NCBI GenBank assembly: GCA_964586765.1 | Contig: CAZPHN010000021.1 | Span: 1 to 43,982, forward strand | Length of the DNA: 43,982 nt | Direction of reading: 5' to 3' | DNA from: UBA3263 sp964586765 | GTDB taxonomy: Bacteria; Bacteroidota; Bacteroidia; Bacteroidales; Muribaculaceae | Shown: positions 8,761 through 16,427 of the stretch, in pieces | Layout: each line of letters begins with the position of its first letter | Position numbering within the stretch: position 1 is the stretch's first letter | Position numbers and translations under genes: made by a program | The notes under the pieces: generated by a model | Seen by the model: the letters and a program-made list of their open reading frames with translations, nothing else | Databases searched by the model: none | Told to the model about the DNA's origin: nothing

Positions 8761-10988
8761 TACTTGAGTCTTACGGCGGTTTTTACGCCCTTGATTGTCT
8801 TAATTTTCTTGATAAGCGCGTCGAGAGCACGTGTGGAGTTGACGCCGACGGTAAGCGTACCGCGGAAAAGTCCGTCGAGCGAGTCAATGGCAATGTTTCG
8901 GAGCTGGATATCCTTCTCCTTGTTGATTACCGACGAGATATTGGTGACGATACCTATGTCGTCGGTGCCGGTAACGGACAGGGTTGCCGGGAAGGCTGTG
9001 TCGCCCGCGCCGCTCCAACGGGTAGCGATTATTCTGTAAGGGTATCGCTCGCGGATATGGGCGGCGTTGGGACAGTCGTCGCGATGGACCTTCACCACAC
9101 CGTCAGAACTGATGAAACCAAACACGGAGTCGCCGTAAATAGGGTTACAGCAGCGTGCCATCTTATAGTTCATGCCCTTGAGCGATGATGAACCTATGAC
9201 GAGGACATCGCTCGACTTGCCGGAGGCATGTTCCTCGTCGAGCGGCTGGAGCACGAAGTCTTCCGCCGAGCGACGGTCGTCGGCAGGAGTTTCCTCGGGG
9301 GTAGCGAACTCGACATACTGTTCAAGCACACGGTTAGCGTCAAGCTCCTCCTCGGCAATGGCGGCATAGAAGTCAGTAACGGTCTTGTAGCCTATTTTCT
9401 TGATAAATCGCATCAAAGTAGGCTCATCAAGCTCTAACTTGCGGTTTTTGGCGCGGCGGCTGAGGGTTTCGCGCCCAAGGTCGGCGCGACGGTTCTGCGC
9501 CTCGTTAAGCACCTGACGTATCTTGGTTCGCGCCTTGGATGTGACCACAAACTGCAGCCAGTCACGTCCGGGAGTCTGCTGGGCAGAGGTGTTGATTTCA
9601 ACCGTATCGCCGCTCTGCAGCCGGTGATTTATCTTGCGGTTCTTGCCGTTCACCCTACCGCCGGTACATGAACACCCTAACTTTGTATGAATCGAGAACG
9701 CGAAATCAAGAACGGTAGCACCCTTGGGGAGCCTGTGGAGGTCACCGCGGGGAGTAAACACGAACACTTCATCGGAATAGACATCCATGCTCATGTTTTT
9801 CATCAGTTCCATCGGTCCGGACTCAGCGGTTTCGAGGATGTCACGCACATTGTTCATCCAAGTGTCAAGTCCGCGCTCACCCTTGATGCCTTTGTAACGC
9901 CAATGGGCGGCAAGACCTTTTTCAGCCACGAGGTCCATGCGGCGCGTACGTATCTGCACCTCCACCCAGCGTCCCTGCGGACCGCTCACGGTGGTATGGA
10001 GGCTCTCATAGCCGTTGCTCTTGGGGATGGAAATCCAGTCCTTCATTCGGGCAGGATTAGGCTTATACATATCCGTCACAATCGAATATGCGAGCCAGCA
10101 GTCCGCCTTTTCGCGCTCGGGGGGAGTGTCGATAATGACGCGGATAGCGAAAAGGTCATAGATATGGTCAAGGTCGTTGTTCTGCTTCTGGATTTTATTC
10201 CAGATGGAGCTGATGCTCTTGGTACGTCCCTTGATGTCAAATTTCAGTCCGGCAGCCTCGAGTTTCTGCTTGACAGGACCGATAAAATCAGCGATATATG
10301 CGTCGCGCGCCGCCTTACGCTGGTTAAGGTCATGGGCAATCTTCGAGTAGACCTCGCGGTTGCTATACTTGAGGCTCAAGTCCTCGAGTTCGCTCTTGAT
10401 GGCGTACAGACCGAGCCTGTGAGCCAACGGAGCGTAAAGATAACGTGCCTCGGCGGCAACGGAGCGCACGGCTTCCTCATCGGGATGATGGTTTATGGCG
10501 CGCATCAGCTGCAGACGTTCGGTAATAACAGTGATGATTACGCGGATATCCTGAGCGAAAGTGAGCAAAAGATTACGGAAATTATCACTTTCGACACTGG
10601 CAGTGCGTCCGTAAAGCGAATCAACGCGAATCAGACCGCCAACCAGACCGGCAATATCGTCATCCCATTCAGCGCGAACAGTATCGACCGAAAGGAAACC
10701 TGACTGGGCAAGCGGCGCAAGCATCAGCGCGATGGAGATAGCGCGGTCAGGACTCACTGCCTCAGCCATCAGCAGGACAGTCTGAAGCCTATGTATGAGC
10801 AGATTAAGCCCAAAGCGGTCACGCCCGTAATGTCCGCCACTGACGCCATCGGAAATCACCCGCCGCAGCCTGCTTACGTCATCAGGCTGCAGAACCGCTC
10901 CGAGGTCAGCCACTACCTGACGGTAAAGTCCGGGGAGCAGCTTCCGCTCCTCATCAGTGAAGTAAGATTTGGTTTCCTCGTCAATCAT
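8760..10988 (-). CDS. RelA/SpoT-family (p)ppGpp synthetase with degenerate hydrolase domain
   Basis: A 742-residue long-type Rel protein that transfers pyrophosphate from ATP to GDP/GTP to make the alarmone (p)ppGpp. Domains: HD-hydrolase-like region (about 45-195), synthetase (about 225-355), TGS (about 400-465), helical region, and a C-terminal ACT domain (about 665-742). The hydrolase site looks dead: His66 remains, but the canonical HD pair is M-L-A-P (89-92) and the canonical A-D-R-L-H-N is T-E-R-L-Q-L (156-161). The synthetase looks intact: R-M-K-D (314-317), the basic form typical of bifunctional Rel rather than E-x-D-D of RelA, then N-G-Y-E-S-L-H-T (325-332). A synthesis-only enzyme, with a second Rel/SpoT elsewhere for hydrolysis, is the natural reading. 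Coupled to the downstream lipoprotein gene. Confidence 0.92.
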   Translation of the reverse strand: MIDEETKSYFTDEERKLLPGLYRQVVADLGAVLQPDDVSRLRRVISDGVSGGHYGRDRFGLNLLIHRLQTVLLMAEAVSPDRAISIALMLAPLAQSGFLSVDTVRAEWDDDIAGLVGGLIRVDSLYGRTASVESDNFRNLLLTFAQDIRVIITVITERLQLMRAINHHPDEEAVRSVAAEARYLYAPLAHRLGLYAIKSELEDLSLKYSNREVYSKIAHDLNQRKAARDAYIADFIGPVKQKLEAAGLKFDIKGRTKSISSIWNKIQKQNNDLDHIYDLFAIRVIIDTPPEREKADCWLAYSIVTDMYKPNPARMKDWISIPKSNGYESLHTTVSGPQGRWVEVQIRTRRMDLVAEKGLAAHWRYKGIKGERGLDTWMNNVRDILETAESGPMELMKNMSMDVYSDEVFVFTPRGDLHRLPKGATVLDFAFSIHTKLGCSCTGGRVNGKNRKINHRLQSGDTVEINTSAQQTPGRDWLQFVVTSKARTKIRQVLNEAQNRRADLGRETLSRRAKNRKLELDEPTLMRFIKKIGYKTVTDFYAAIAEEELDANRVLEQYVEFATPEETPADDRRSAEDFVLQPLDEEHASGKSSDVLVIGSSSLKGMNYKMARCCNPIYGDSVFGFISSDGVVKVHRDDCPNAAHIRERYPYRIIATRWSGAGDTAFPATLSVTGTDDIGIVTNISSVINKEKDIQLRNIAIDSLDGLFRGTLTVGVNSTRALDALIKKIKTIKGVKTAVRLK

Positions 10989-11007
10989 CTGTAATCTTGT
11001 TTATATA

Positions 11008-11039
11008 GGAGAGGCGAATTCCCGGGAATCCGCCTCTCC
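11008..11039. other. Strong inverted repeat in the rel upstream region
   Basis: Arms GGAGAGGCGAATTCC and GGAATCCGCCTCTCC pair over 15 positions with one mismatch, loop CG. It lies 19 bases upstream of the rel start and 24 bases after the TPR gene stop. Neither strand has a T tract after it, so it is not a classical terminator; it may be an attenuator, an mRNA-stabilising 3' end, or a processing site. Confidence 0.7.
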
Positions 11040-11063
11040 ATATTTATATGTTAAGAGAGTGCT

Positions 11064-12776
11064 TTATTTCAGTTTTTCAATGTAGTCGCGCAGAGCCTGA
11101 TTTTCAGGGTCGAGTTCAAGCATCTTGAGATACCAAGTTCTTGCGCCGTCGATGTCCTTGATGCTGATATAGTAGCTGGCAATCTGTGCATAACCCTCAC
11201 GATAGGTATCAACGCGGTCGGTACGGTTCTGGGGGTCGAGGTCAAGCAGCTCAAGCATCTTGGTATAGGTAGCTGCCTGCTCCTCAGAGGGGTGGTTATC
11301 GTTCTTCACGAGCTGCATACGCGCCTTGTTGCGGTAAGGGATGAAGTTTTCGGGCACACGCTCGATAACCTGATCGATAGCGGCGATAGCACCGTTGATG
11401 GCATCAATCTTCTCCTGAGAGCCGGCTTCGGCGGTAGCTGCAACATTCTGATAGCGGCTGCCAAGGTCAACGAGGTCCTGAGTAGAATAGGTTCCGGCGT
11501 CAATGTAACGCTTGAAAGCGTTGAGCGAGTTAACGTAAGCCTGATGTGCCGCAGCCTGAAGGTCAGCGATTTCAGCCTCATCCTCGGTTGCCTTCTGAGC
11601 CTTGAGGGCACGGCTACCTGCCTGAGAGAAAGCGGTAGAGAGGTTCTTGAGCAGCTCAACCTTCTCGGGGTTAGCATTCACAGCGTTGTTCCAAGCCTCA
11701 ATTTCGGCATCGTATTCCTCGAGTTCGTTGAGGATGCCGGCGAATGAAGAGTAGTCATTGGCAGTGAAACGTACGTCGGGGGTAGCGAAGAATGCCTCAG
11801 CGGCAGCCTTAGCCTCCTGAGTGCGACCCAGCTTATCGAGGTCAAGGAAAAGGATACGCTTCATCTGAACCGAGTTAGGCTGCTTGGCAAGAATTGACTT
11901 AGCCAAGTCGAGGCTCTCCTGATACTTCTCACCGAAGTAGAGGAGCACGGCGTAACGCTCTTCATCCTGCACGAAGTGGTTGGGGTTCTTGATGTACTCT
12001 TCATACTGCTGGGCAGCGCGGGTCCACTGGTCGTTATCATAGTAACGTTCGGCGAGTTCGCGCTGAGCCATAGCCGAGTTAGGAGCGATGGCAAGGAGTT
12101 CTTTCAGCTTGTCGATTGCATAAGTGGGATTAACCTTTGCATACACGCGAGAATACTTCACATAAGCCTCGGGGGTATTAGGAGCGAAATAGATTGCCTG
12201 AGTATACTCTGAAGCAGCCTCACCGATTTTCGAAGAAGCTTCACCCTCGGCAAAAGCCTCGTCGCGGAGCTTATCGCCGCGCATCATGTAAACGTCAGCA
12301 CTTTTCTTATCCTTAGCATATGCGTCAGCCAGATATTTTTCATATTCCTTGGCATAAGCCACGGGGTCGGTCTGGTAATATGCGCGGGCGATAGCTACCA
12401 TAACTGGAGCCTTTTTCTGTGCTTTCAGCGCAGCCTTAAACTGGTCGGCAGCAGCCTTGGCATCACCTTTCTTGAGGTCAATCGAGCCAAGACCTACATA
12501 GTTATAGCCGTTCTTGGGGTCAAGAGAGATACCCTCGTTGAAGTACTTTGCGGCAGTTGTGAGGTCTCCGTCGTGGAGAGCCACCGCACCGAGATAATAG
12601 AGTGCGGTGGCGCGTTCGGTCTCGGGAGCGTCGAGCGTGCGTGTCAGGATTTCACGAGCGTTGTCAAACTGGTCGGCCTTGAAGTATTCAATACCGTCCA
12701 TGTAACCTTGAGTCTGAGCCGATGCGGTCAAAGCGACTCCGGCTGCCAGAGTAAGCCAAAGATTTCTGAGATTCAT
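11064..12776 (-). CDS. Secreted tetratricopeptide-repeat protein
   Basis: A 570-residue protein with a signal peptide (L-A-A-G-V-A-L-T-A-S-A, cleavage near residue 20) followed almost entirely by TPR units; clear ones occur near 25-60 (A-D-Q-F-D-N-A-R-E-I-L), 58-125 and at the C-terminus (D-I-D-G-A-R-T-W-Y-L-K-M-L-E-L-D-P-E-N). A TPR array usually organises protein complexes; here it is periplasmic or outer-membrane bound. It follows the PstS-like gene by 82 bases on the same strand. In Bacteroidales a similar pair is often seen near TonB/ExbBD genes (recalled, not verified), none of which is present here. A 32-base hairpin separates it from rel. Specific partner unknown. Confidence 0.8.
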   Translation of the reverse strand: MNLRNLWLTLAAGVALTASAQTQGYMDGIEYFKADQFDNAREILTRTLDAPETERATALYYLGAVALHDGDLTTAAKYFNEGISLDPKNGYNYVGLGSIDLKKGDAKAAADQFKAALKAQKKAPVMVAIARAYYQTDPVAYAKEYEKYLADAYAKDKKSADVYMMRGDKLRDEAFAEGEASSKIGEAASEYTQAIYFAPNTPEAYVKYSRVYAKVNPTYAIDKLKELLAIAPNSAMAQRELAERYYDNDQWTRAAQQYEEYIKNPNHFVQDEERYAVLLYFGEKYQESLDLAKSILAKQPNSVQMKRILFLDLDKLGRTQEAKAAAEAFFATPDVRFTANDYSSFAGILNELEEYDAEIEAWNNAVNANPEKVELLKNLSTAFSQAGSRALKAQKATEDEAEIADLQAAAHQAYVNSLNAFKRYIDAGTYSTQDLVDLGSRYQNVAATAEAGSQEKIDAINGAIAAIDQVIERVPENFIPYRNKARMQLVKNDNHPSEEQAATYTKMLELLDLDPQNRTDRVDTYREGYAQIASYYISIKDIDGARTWYLKMLELDPENQALRDYIEKLK

Positions 12777-12858
12777 TGGTTGGTTTATTTGTGTTATTTA
12801 GATTAATTTATATTGCTTAGTTCTTAGATTTTAAACGCGCAGGATGGTTTAATTATTG

Positions 12859-13866
12859 TCATTCGCCGCCAGCCACCGTTACGTTGACCATACGGGGCTG
12901 AACCGTTGCGGGCAGGACGCCGGTCATCTGGATAACCTTCTGACCCTGCATTCCCGTCACAAAGGCATAAAATGCATTGTCAAGAGTACCGCCTACGGTA
13001 TGCGTAATCATATAGATGGAGCGGTACAGCGGATAGCGACCGTCGAAAATATATGCCTGATAGGGCTTGAACGCTTCAATCGATTCATCGCCACTGACGG
13101 CGAGCACCTTGATATCGTTCGAGAATGTCAGCGAGGTAGTATCGGACTGAGTGGAGCGCGCGCGCATTTCCTCGCGCGAAATCACCGAGCCGTTCATATC
13201 CGTAGTAATCCAGCTGACACCAATCAAACCGAGTGCGTTAGGATAGCGGCTAACGACGTCAAACACCTCACGGCTCGAATTTTCAGCATAAATCTTTGCG
13301 GCAAGAGGCTGACCGCCGTTAATGCTGTCGCGCATGAACTGATAGAGGCTGGAGCCGTTCTGGTCAAACACCAGACGGATGGAGTCAAGTTTCGTGGGCC
13401 ACATGTCATGCCAAGAAGCGACCTTGCCGGAGAGGATATCACGCAACTCCTGCATTGAGATAACGTCCTGAGGGTTGTTCTTGTTAACGATAAGGGCAAC
13501 GGCATCGACGGCAATACGCTGCTCGCGCGGGTTGCGCTTGCGGTTTTTAAGGCGAATCTTTTCAGCTTCGGTCAGACGTCGGGCAGCCACGATGGTCTTA
13601 ACCCCGCTGTCAGGGTCGAGCAGGGAGTCAAAACATTGCTGCTGCGGCAGATAGTAAGGGATTACGTATGCCTGACGCTTAGGAGTAGAGTATGTGTATT
13701 CAAACACGTCAATCTCTTGGTCGATGATATTCTCAAACGACGCATCGCAGGCAAGCTTCATCTTGGAGACCTGAGGAAGTGCCTTTTCGCCTGACGACTT
13801 TTTGCCGCAACCGCTCAGGGCAAGCACCCCGAGCAGAAGGATAGGTAATGCTTTCAGTTTCATCAT
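12859..13866 (-). CDS. PstS-like phosphate/anion substrate-binding lipoprotein
   Basis: A 335-residue lipoprotein (hydrophobic signal, lipobox A-L-S-G-C with Cys at about residue 20) with the layout of a type 2 periplasmic binding protein of the PstS family. The segment I-A-V-D-A-V-A-L-I-V-N-K-N-N-P (about 119-133) is characteristic, as is G-S-S-L-Y-Q-F (about 170-177). No PstC, PstA or PstB gene adjoins, so a role in phosphate uptake by an ABC transporter is doubtful; it may sense or deliver an anion in another complex. The start overlaps the stop of the small membrane protein by 4 bases; the first two codons are both ATG, so the start could be one codon later. Confidence 0.8.
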   Translation of the reverse strand: MMKLKALPILLLGVLALSGCGKKSSGEKALPQVSKMKLACDASFENIIDQEIDVFEYTYSTPKRQAYVIPYYLPQQQCFDSLLDPDSGVKTIVAARRLTEAEKIRLKNRKRNPREQRIAVDAVALIVNKNNPQDVISMQELRDILSGKVASWHDMWPTKLDSIRLVFDQNGSSLYQFMRDSINGGQPLAAKIYAENSSREVFDVVSRYPNALGLIGVSWITTDMNGSVISREEMRARSTQSDTTSLTFSNDIKVLAVSGDESIEAFKPYQAYIFDGRYPLYRSIYMITHTVGGTLDNAFYAFVTGMQGQKVIQMTGVLPATVQPRMVNVTVAGGE

Positions 13867-14093
13867 CCGTTATAGTCGATACCTTTGGCTTGACGATATC
13901 CGCGCCAGAATCCGTAAAGAATAAACAGAGTACCGCCAACCCAGCGAACCCAAGCGAAGTTCTGGTCGAAACCAAAGAAGTTAATGAACAGAAGGATGCC
14001 CATACCGACGTAAATCAGAATCATAAAAATGCCAAAGACATTGCGCATAATCTTGCCCGGAGCGGGACGATTATCAGGATTGTAGTTTGCCAT
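13863..14093 (-). CDS. Small two-helix membrane protein
   Basis: A 76-residue protein with two predicted membrane segments (about 17-35 and 47-62) and a polar N-terminus rich in Asn, Pro and Arg (N-Y-N-P-D-N-R-P-A-P-G). The ending G-F-W-R-G-Y-R-Q-A-K-G is basic and cytoplasmic by the positive-inside rule. No domain name is known to me. It is coupled to the PstS-like gene by a 4-base overlap and appears to be the first gene of that operon, preceded by a -7 box. A function as a small membrane partner for the PstS-like protein is inference. Confidence 0.7.
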   Translation of the reverse strand: MANYNPDNRPAPGKIMRNVFGIFMILIYVGMGILLFINFFGFDQNFAWVRWVGGTLFILYGFWRGYRQAKGIDYNG

Positions 14094-14186
14094 AATGTCG
14101 TTTTTTCTTTTTTGAAATTGGAATTTTGGTTTTAGCTCTTTTTATGATAAAAACGTGGCAATAGGCCAGAAAGTTCTTATTTTCGG

Positions 14187-14194
14187 CAAAGTTA
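14187..14194 (-). promoter_or_regulatory. -7 box for the small protein/PstS-like operon
   Basis: On the minus strand the sequence reads TAACTTTG, matching TAnnTTTG, about 93 bases before the small membrane protein start. No good TTTG -33 element is seen at the usual spacing. Confidence 0.45.
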
Positions 14195-14228
14195 CTGAAA
14201 AAATCTGATTTATGCCTTCTTTACACGT

Positions 14229-14280
14229 TAAAAATATAAAAATGAGAACGGGCACCCATCCTCGTCAGGAGTGGCACCCG
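14229..14280 (-). terminator. Terminator of rpmH
   Basis: Arms at 14249-14262 and 14267-14280 pair at 10 of 14 positions (two small internal loops, loop CGTC). On the minus strand a T-rich stretch (TTTTTATATTTTT) follows. It lies 28 bases after the rpmH stop. Confidence 0.65.
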
Positions 14281-14308
14281 GTCATATTTCCGAAAAAATA
14301 CGGAGCGA

Positions 14309-14464
14309 TTACTTGCTTGCGATTTCGTCAGAAACGGTAAGGCACTTGCGGCCCTTGGCGCGGCGACGAGCCAGCACCTTGCGACCGTCGGCGGTAGACA
14401 TTCTTTCGCGGAAGCCGTGCTTGTTCACGCGCTTGCGGTTAGAGGGTTGAAAAGTTCTTTTCAT
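14309..14464 (-). CDS. rpmH: 50S ribosomal protein L34
   Basis: A 51-residue open reading frame whose translation is unmistakably L34: it begins M-K-R-T-F-Q-P-S-N-R-K-R and continues N-K-H-G-F-R-E-R-M, then R-A-K-G-R-K. L34 is a small basic protein of the large ribosomal subunit. Family length is 44-53 residues, so it is complete. It is monocistronic here: a consensus promoter lies 57 bases upstream and a terminator follows. The frequent bacterial neighbours rnpA and dnaA are absent. Confidence 0.97.
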   Translation of the reverse strand: MKRTFQPSNRKRVNKHGFRERMSTADGRKVLARRRAKGRKCLTVSDEIASK

Positions 14465-14521
14465 TGCAAATTTTAGTTTATTTTTACGTAAAAATTAAAT
14501 TTCGTACCTATTTACGGACTG

Positions 14522-14552
14522 CAAAGGTACGCAAATTTTTCCAATCTCCAAA
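14522..14552 (-). promoter_or_regulatory. Consensus Bacteroidota promoter for rpmH
   Basis: On the minus strand, TTTG (14552-14549), 19 bases, then TACCTTTG (14529-14522): both consensus elements at ideal spacing. The expected transcript start is near 14516, giving a leader of about 50 bases before rpmH. Confidence 0.8.
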
Positions 14553-14752
14553 ATTTCCTCCGCAAAAGTTGCTCAAACAGAATTTCACACCTCTCTCCGC
14601 AGGTCGTTAACCGGGCAAGACCGGGCGAATTCGCTCAGGTACTTTATGAGTGATAACCCATCAATCATCTCATAAAGGCTGAAAGCGGTTGTAAAAACCT
14701 TTGCAAAGATACAACATTTTTCATCATTTGTCAAGTCTTTTAACAGTTTTTT
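14553..14752. other. Structured intergenic region upstream of rpmH
   Basis: This gene-free stretch, between the rpmH promoter and the plus-strand promoter of the next gene, holds a 9-base inverted repeat (CTTTATGAG 14642-14650, CTCATAAAG 14669-14677), a direct repeat ACCGGGC-AAG-ACCGGGC near 14609-14626, and a second minus-strand -7 box, TATCTTTG (14711-14704), with a weak -33 (CTTG) 20 bases away. It could be an alternative leader of rpmH or a small RNA. Confidence 0.45.
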
Positions 14753-14783
14753 TTTGAGCGGAGGGGATTTTTCGCTAAATTTG
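14753..14783 (+). promoter_or_regulatory. Consensus Bacteroidota promoter, FemAB/GNAT-like gene
   Basis: TTTG (14753-14756), 19 bases, TAAATTTG (14776-14783). The transcript should start within a few bases of the ATG at 14789, implying a leaderless message or use of the in-frame ATG at 14795 or 14810. Confidence 0.8.
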
Positions 14784-14788
14784 CGGCT

Positions 14789-15703
14789 ATGGTAATGAGC
14801 ATTATTGAAATGTCAGCGACTGAGTATCAGCGCACTTTCCAGCAACCGCAAACCGCATTCAATTCCGTAGCGTTCAGCGAGGTAAATGCGCATAAGGTGC
14901 GCCGTGTGATCTATGCGGCAGCCGTCGATGAATCCGGAAAAGGAATTCTCGGTCTGACCATAGGGGAACGCGAGGACGGAAGCCTGCGCGCGCCTTTCTC
15001 CGCCCCTTTTATCATTTTCGACTATAACCGACCCCACCTCAACGGAACCGTCATAGCGGCGTTGCGCGAATTTGTCAATAAATATCAGGGGCTGTCGCTC
15101 ACATTGCCTCCGCCGTTCTATTGTCCGGCAATGAATTCAAAACTGACGCTTTCGCTGCAATATGCCGGCGCAAAAACGGAGTTCACGGACTGGAATTATC
15201 ATTTTGACCTTACGCAACCGTATCTTCCGAGCCTGAACACTGAGTCGCGGAGAAAGGTAAACGTGGCGTCGCGCGAGGGTTTCCGCCTCGAGAAGTCAAC
15301 CCCGGAGCGCGCCTATGAAATTATACGCCTTAATAGAGAGCACAAAGGCTATCCGCTGCGAATGACGCTCGAACAGGTGCTCGCCACGGTCAAACCCGCG
15401 GGTCCGGTCACTGCCGATTTCTTTGTGCTGACCGACGGTGAACGTGATGCGGCTTCAGCGGTAATCTACCATGTTGCGCCGGGGATAGCTCAGCTGATTT
15501 ACTGGGGAAATGTTCCGGAGTCGCCCTGCCGCTTTGCCATGAATCTGCTTGCGGCAAAGCTTTGCGAGCATTACGCGTCCGCAGGATTTCACACGCTTGA
15601 CATAGGTCCGTCAAGCGAATATGGCGAACCGGACCAGAGTCTTGCGGATTTCAAGGAATCGGTCGGTGCAATCTGCACCCCCCGCCCCACTCTCCGCTTT
15701 TAG
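14789..15703 (+). CDS. FemAB/GNAT-like acyltransferase-fold protein
   Basis: A 304-residue protein without signal peptide. The C-terminal half (about 140-290) has the look of the acetyltransferase-like fold of the FemAB/GNAT group: L-N-T-E-S-R-R-K-V-N-V-A-S-R-E-G-F near 152-168 (the characteristic segment after N-S-x-x-R), then N-R-E-H-K-G-Y-P near 183-190 and a T-L-D-I-G-P-S segment near 270. Members transfer acyl or aminoacyl groups; the substrate here is unknown. Three in-frame ATGs (14789, 14795, 14810) are possible starts; the promoter puts transcript start at or just before the first, so a leaderless start or a very short leader is likely. Its stop overlaps that of the convergent PAP2 gene by 4 bases. 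Confidence 0.65.
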   Translation: MVMSIIEMSATEYQRTFQQPQTAFNSVAFSEVNAHKVRRVIYAAAVDESGKGILGLTIGEREDGSLRAPFSAPFIIFDYNRPHLNGTVIAALREFVNKYQGLSLTLPPPFYCPAMNSKLTLSLQYAGAKTEFTDWNYHFDLTQPYLPSLNTESRRKVNVASREGFRLEKSTPERAYEIIRLNREHKGYPLRMTLEQVLATVKPAGPVTADFFVLTDGERDAASAVIYHVAPGIAQLIYWGNVPESPCRFAMNLLAAKLCEHYASAGFHTLDIGPSSEYGEPDQSLADFKESVGAICTPRPTLRF

Positions 15704-16425
15704 AAAATCAAGGCAGCTGACAGGGCTGCAGTCTGGGTCTGAGGTATATACGTCGGACAAAGCACAAGCTGCTCGCCGCGACGCCGGTCTAATCCGAGCC
15801 AACGCCGGTTGAACGGCAGAAGCCACTCGCCCGCCCGCGCGCTGAGAATGCCGATACCTGCGCCGGCAAGCACGTCATTGAGCCAGTGGCGACCTTCGAC
15901 AATACGCATCACACCAGTCGCGGTAGCTACCGTGTAGCCTGCCAGACCTACCCACGGACCATACTCCTGACGCAAAAGCTCCGCACCCAGAAACGAGGCT
16001 CCGGTATGACCCGACGGAAAAGAATTACGCCTCGCCTCCATAGGTCGAGGTTCACATACAGTGTATTTCAAAGCATTAGTAACGGAGGCATAAATTATTC
16101 CCGCCGTAAAACCGACAATAGCGCGGTCGACAAAAGGTCTGCGCGACGGCACTCCGCAAAAATCCAGACCGGCGTAACACACAACCGGCAGATACATAAG
16201 GATTTCATCGGCGGGGTTACAGTTATGCACCCCTATCTCGCTGTTAATCCATTTACGCGCCTTGACTAACGGCTTGACCCCGACGCCAAGCGCGCCAACG
16301 GTAATCAATGCGCCGGGCACAATGAGCTGTTTAGGCTCAAAGCGCACTGTGTCGTTGCTATATTCGTGGGCAAAAACAGATTGAAACGACAGGAGGAGTG
16401 CCAGCAGCAGTATCTTTAACCTCAT
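15700..16425 (-). CDS. PAP2-family phosphatase
   Basis: A 241-residue secreted or membrane protein with signal peptide (cleavage near F-A-H, residue 20) and the three PAP2 motifs: K-Y-T-V-C-E-P-R-P (120-128), F-P-S-G-H (136-140, general acid His140) and G-R-H-W-L-N-D (178-184, nucleophile His180 and Asp184). PAP2 enzymes dephosphorylate lipid phosphates such as undecaprenyl pyrophosphate or phosphatidyl derivatives, or lipid A; the precise substrate cannot be told. It begins 2 bases after the stop of the SGNH gene, so the two are cotranscribed. The start codon ATG at 16425 is supported by that spacing and by the signal peptide. Confidence 0.88.
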   Translation of the reverse strand: MRLKILLLALLLSFQSVFAHEYSNDTVRFEPKQLIVPGALITVGALGVGVKPLVKARKWINSEIGVHNCNPADEILMYLPVVCYAGLDFCGVPSRRPFVDRAIVGFTAGIIYASVTNALKYTVCEPRPMEARRNSFPSGHTGASFLGAELLRQEYGPWVGLAGYTVATATGVMRIVEGRHWLNDVLAGAGIGILSARAGEWLLPFNRRWLGLDRRRGEQLVLCPTYIPQTQTAALSAALIF

Positions 16426-16427
16426 TC

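Noticed and set aside
9687..10703. A 338-codon open frame antisense to rel
   Set aside because: The synthetase and HD-like domains of Rel are read on the other strand; the antisense frame has no supporting signals.
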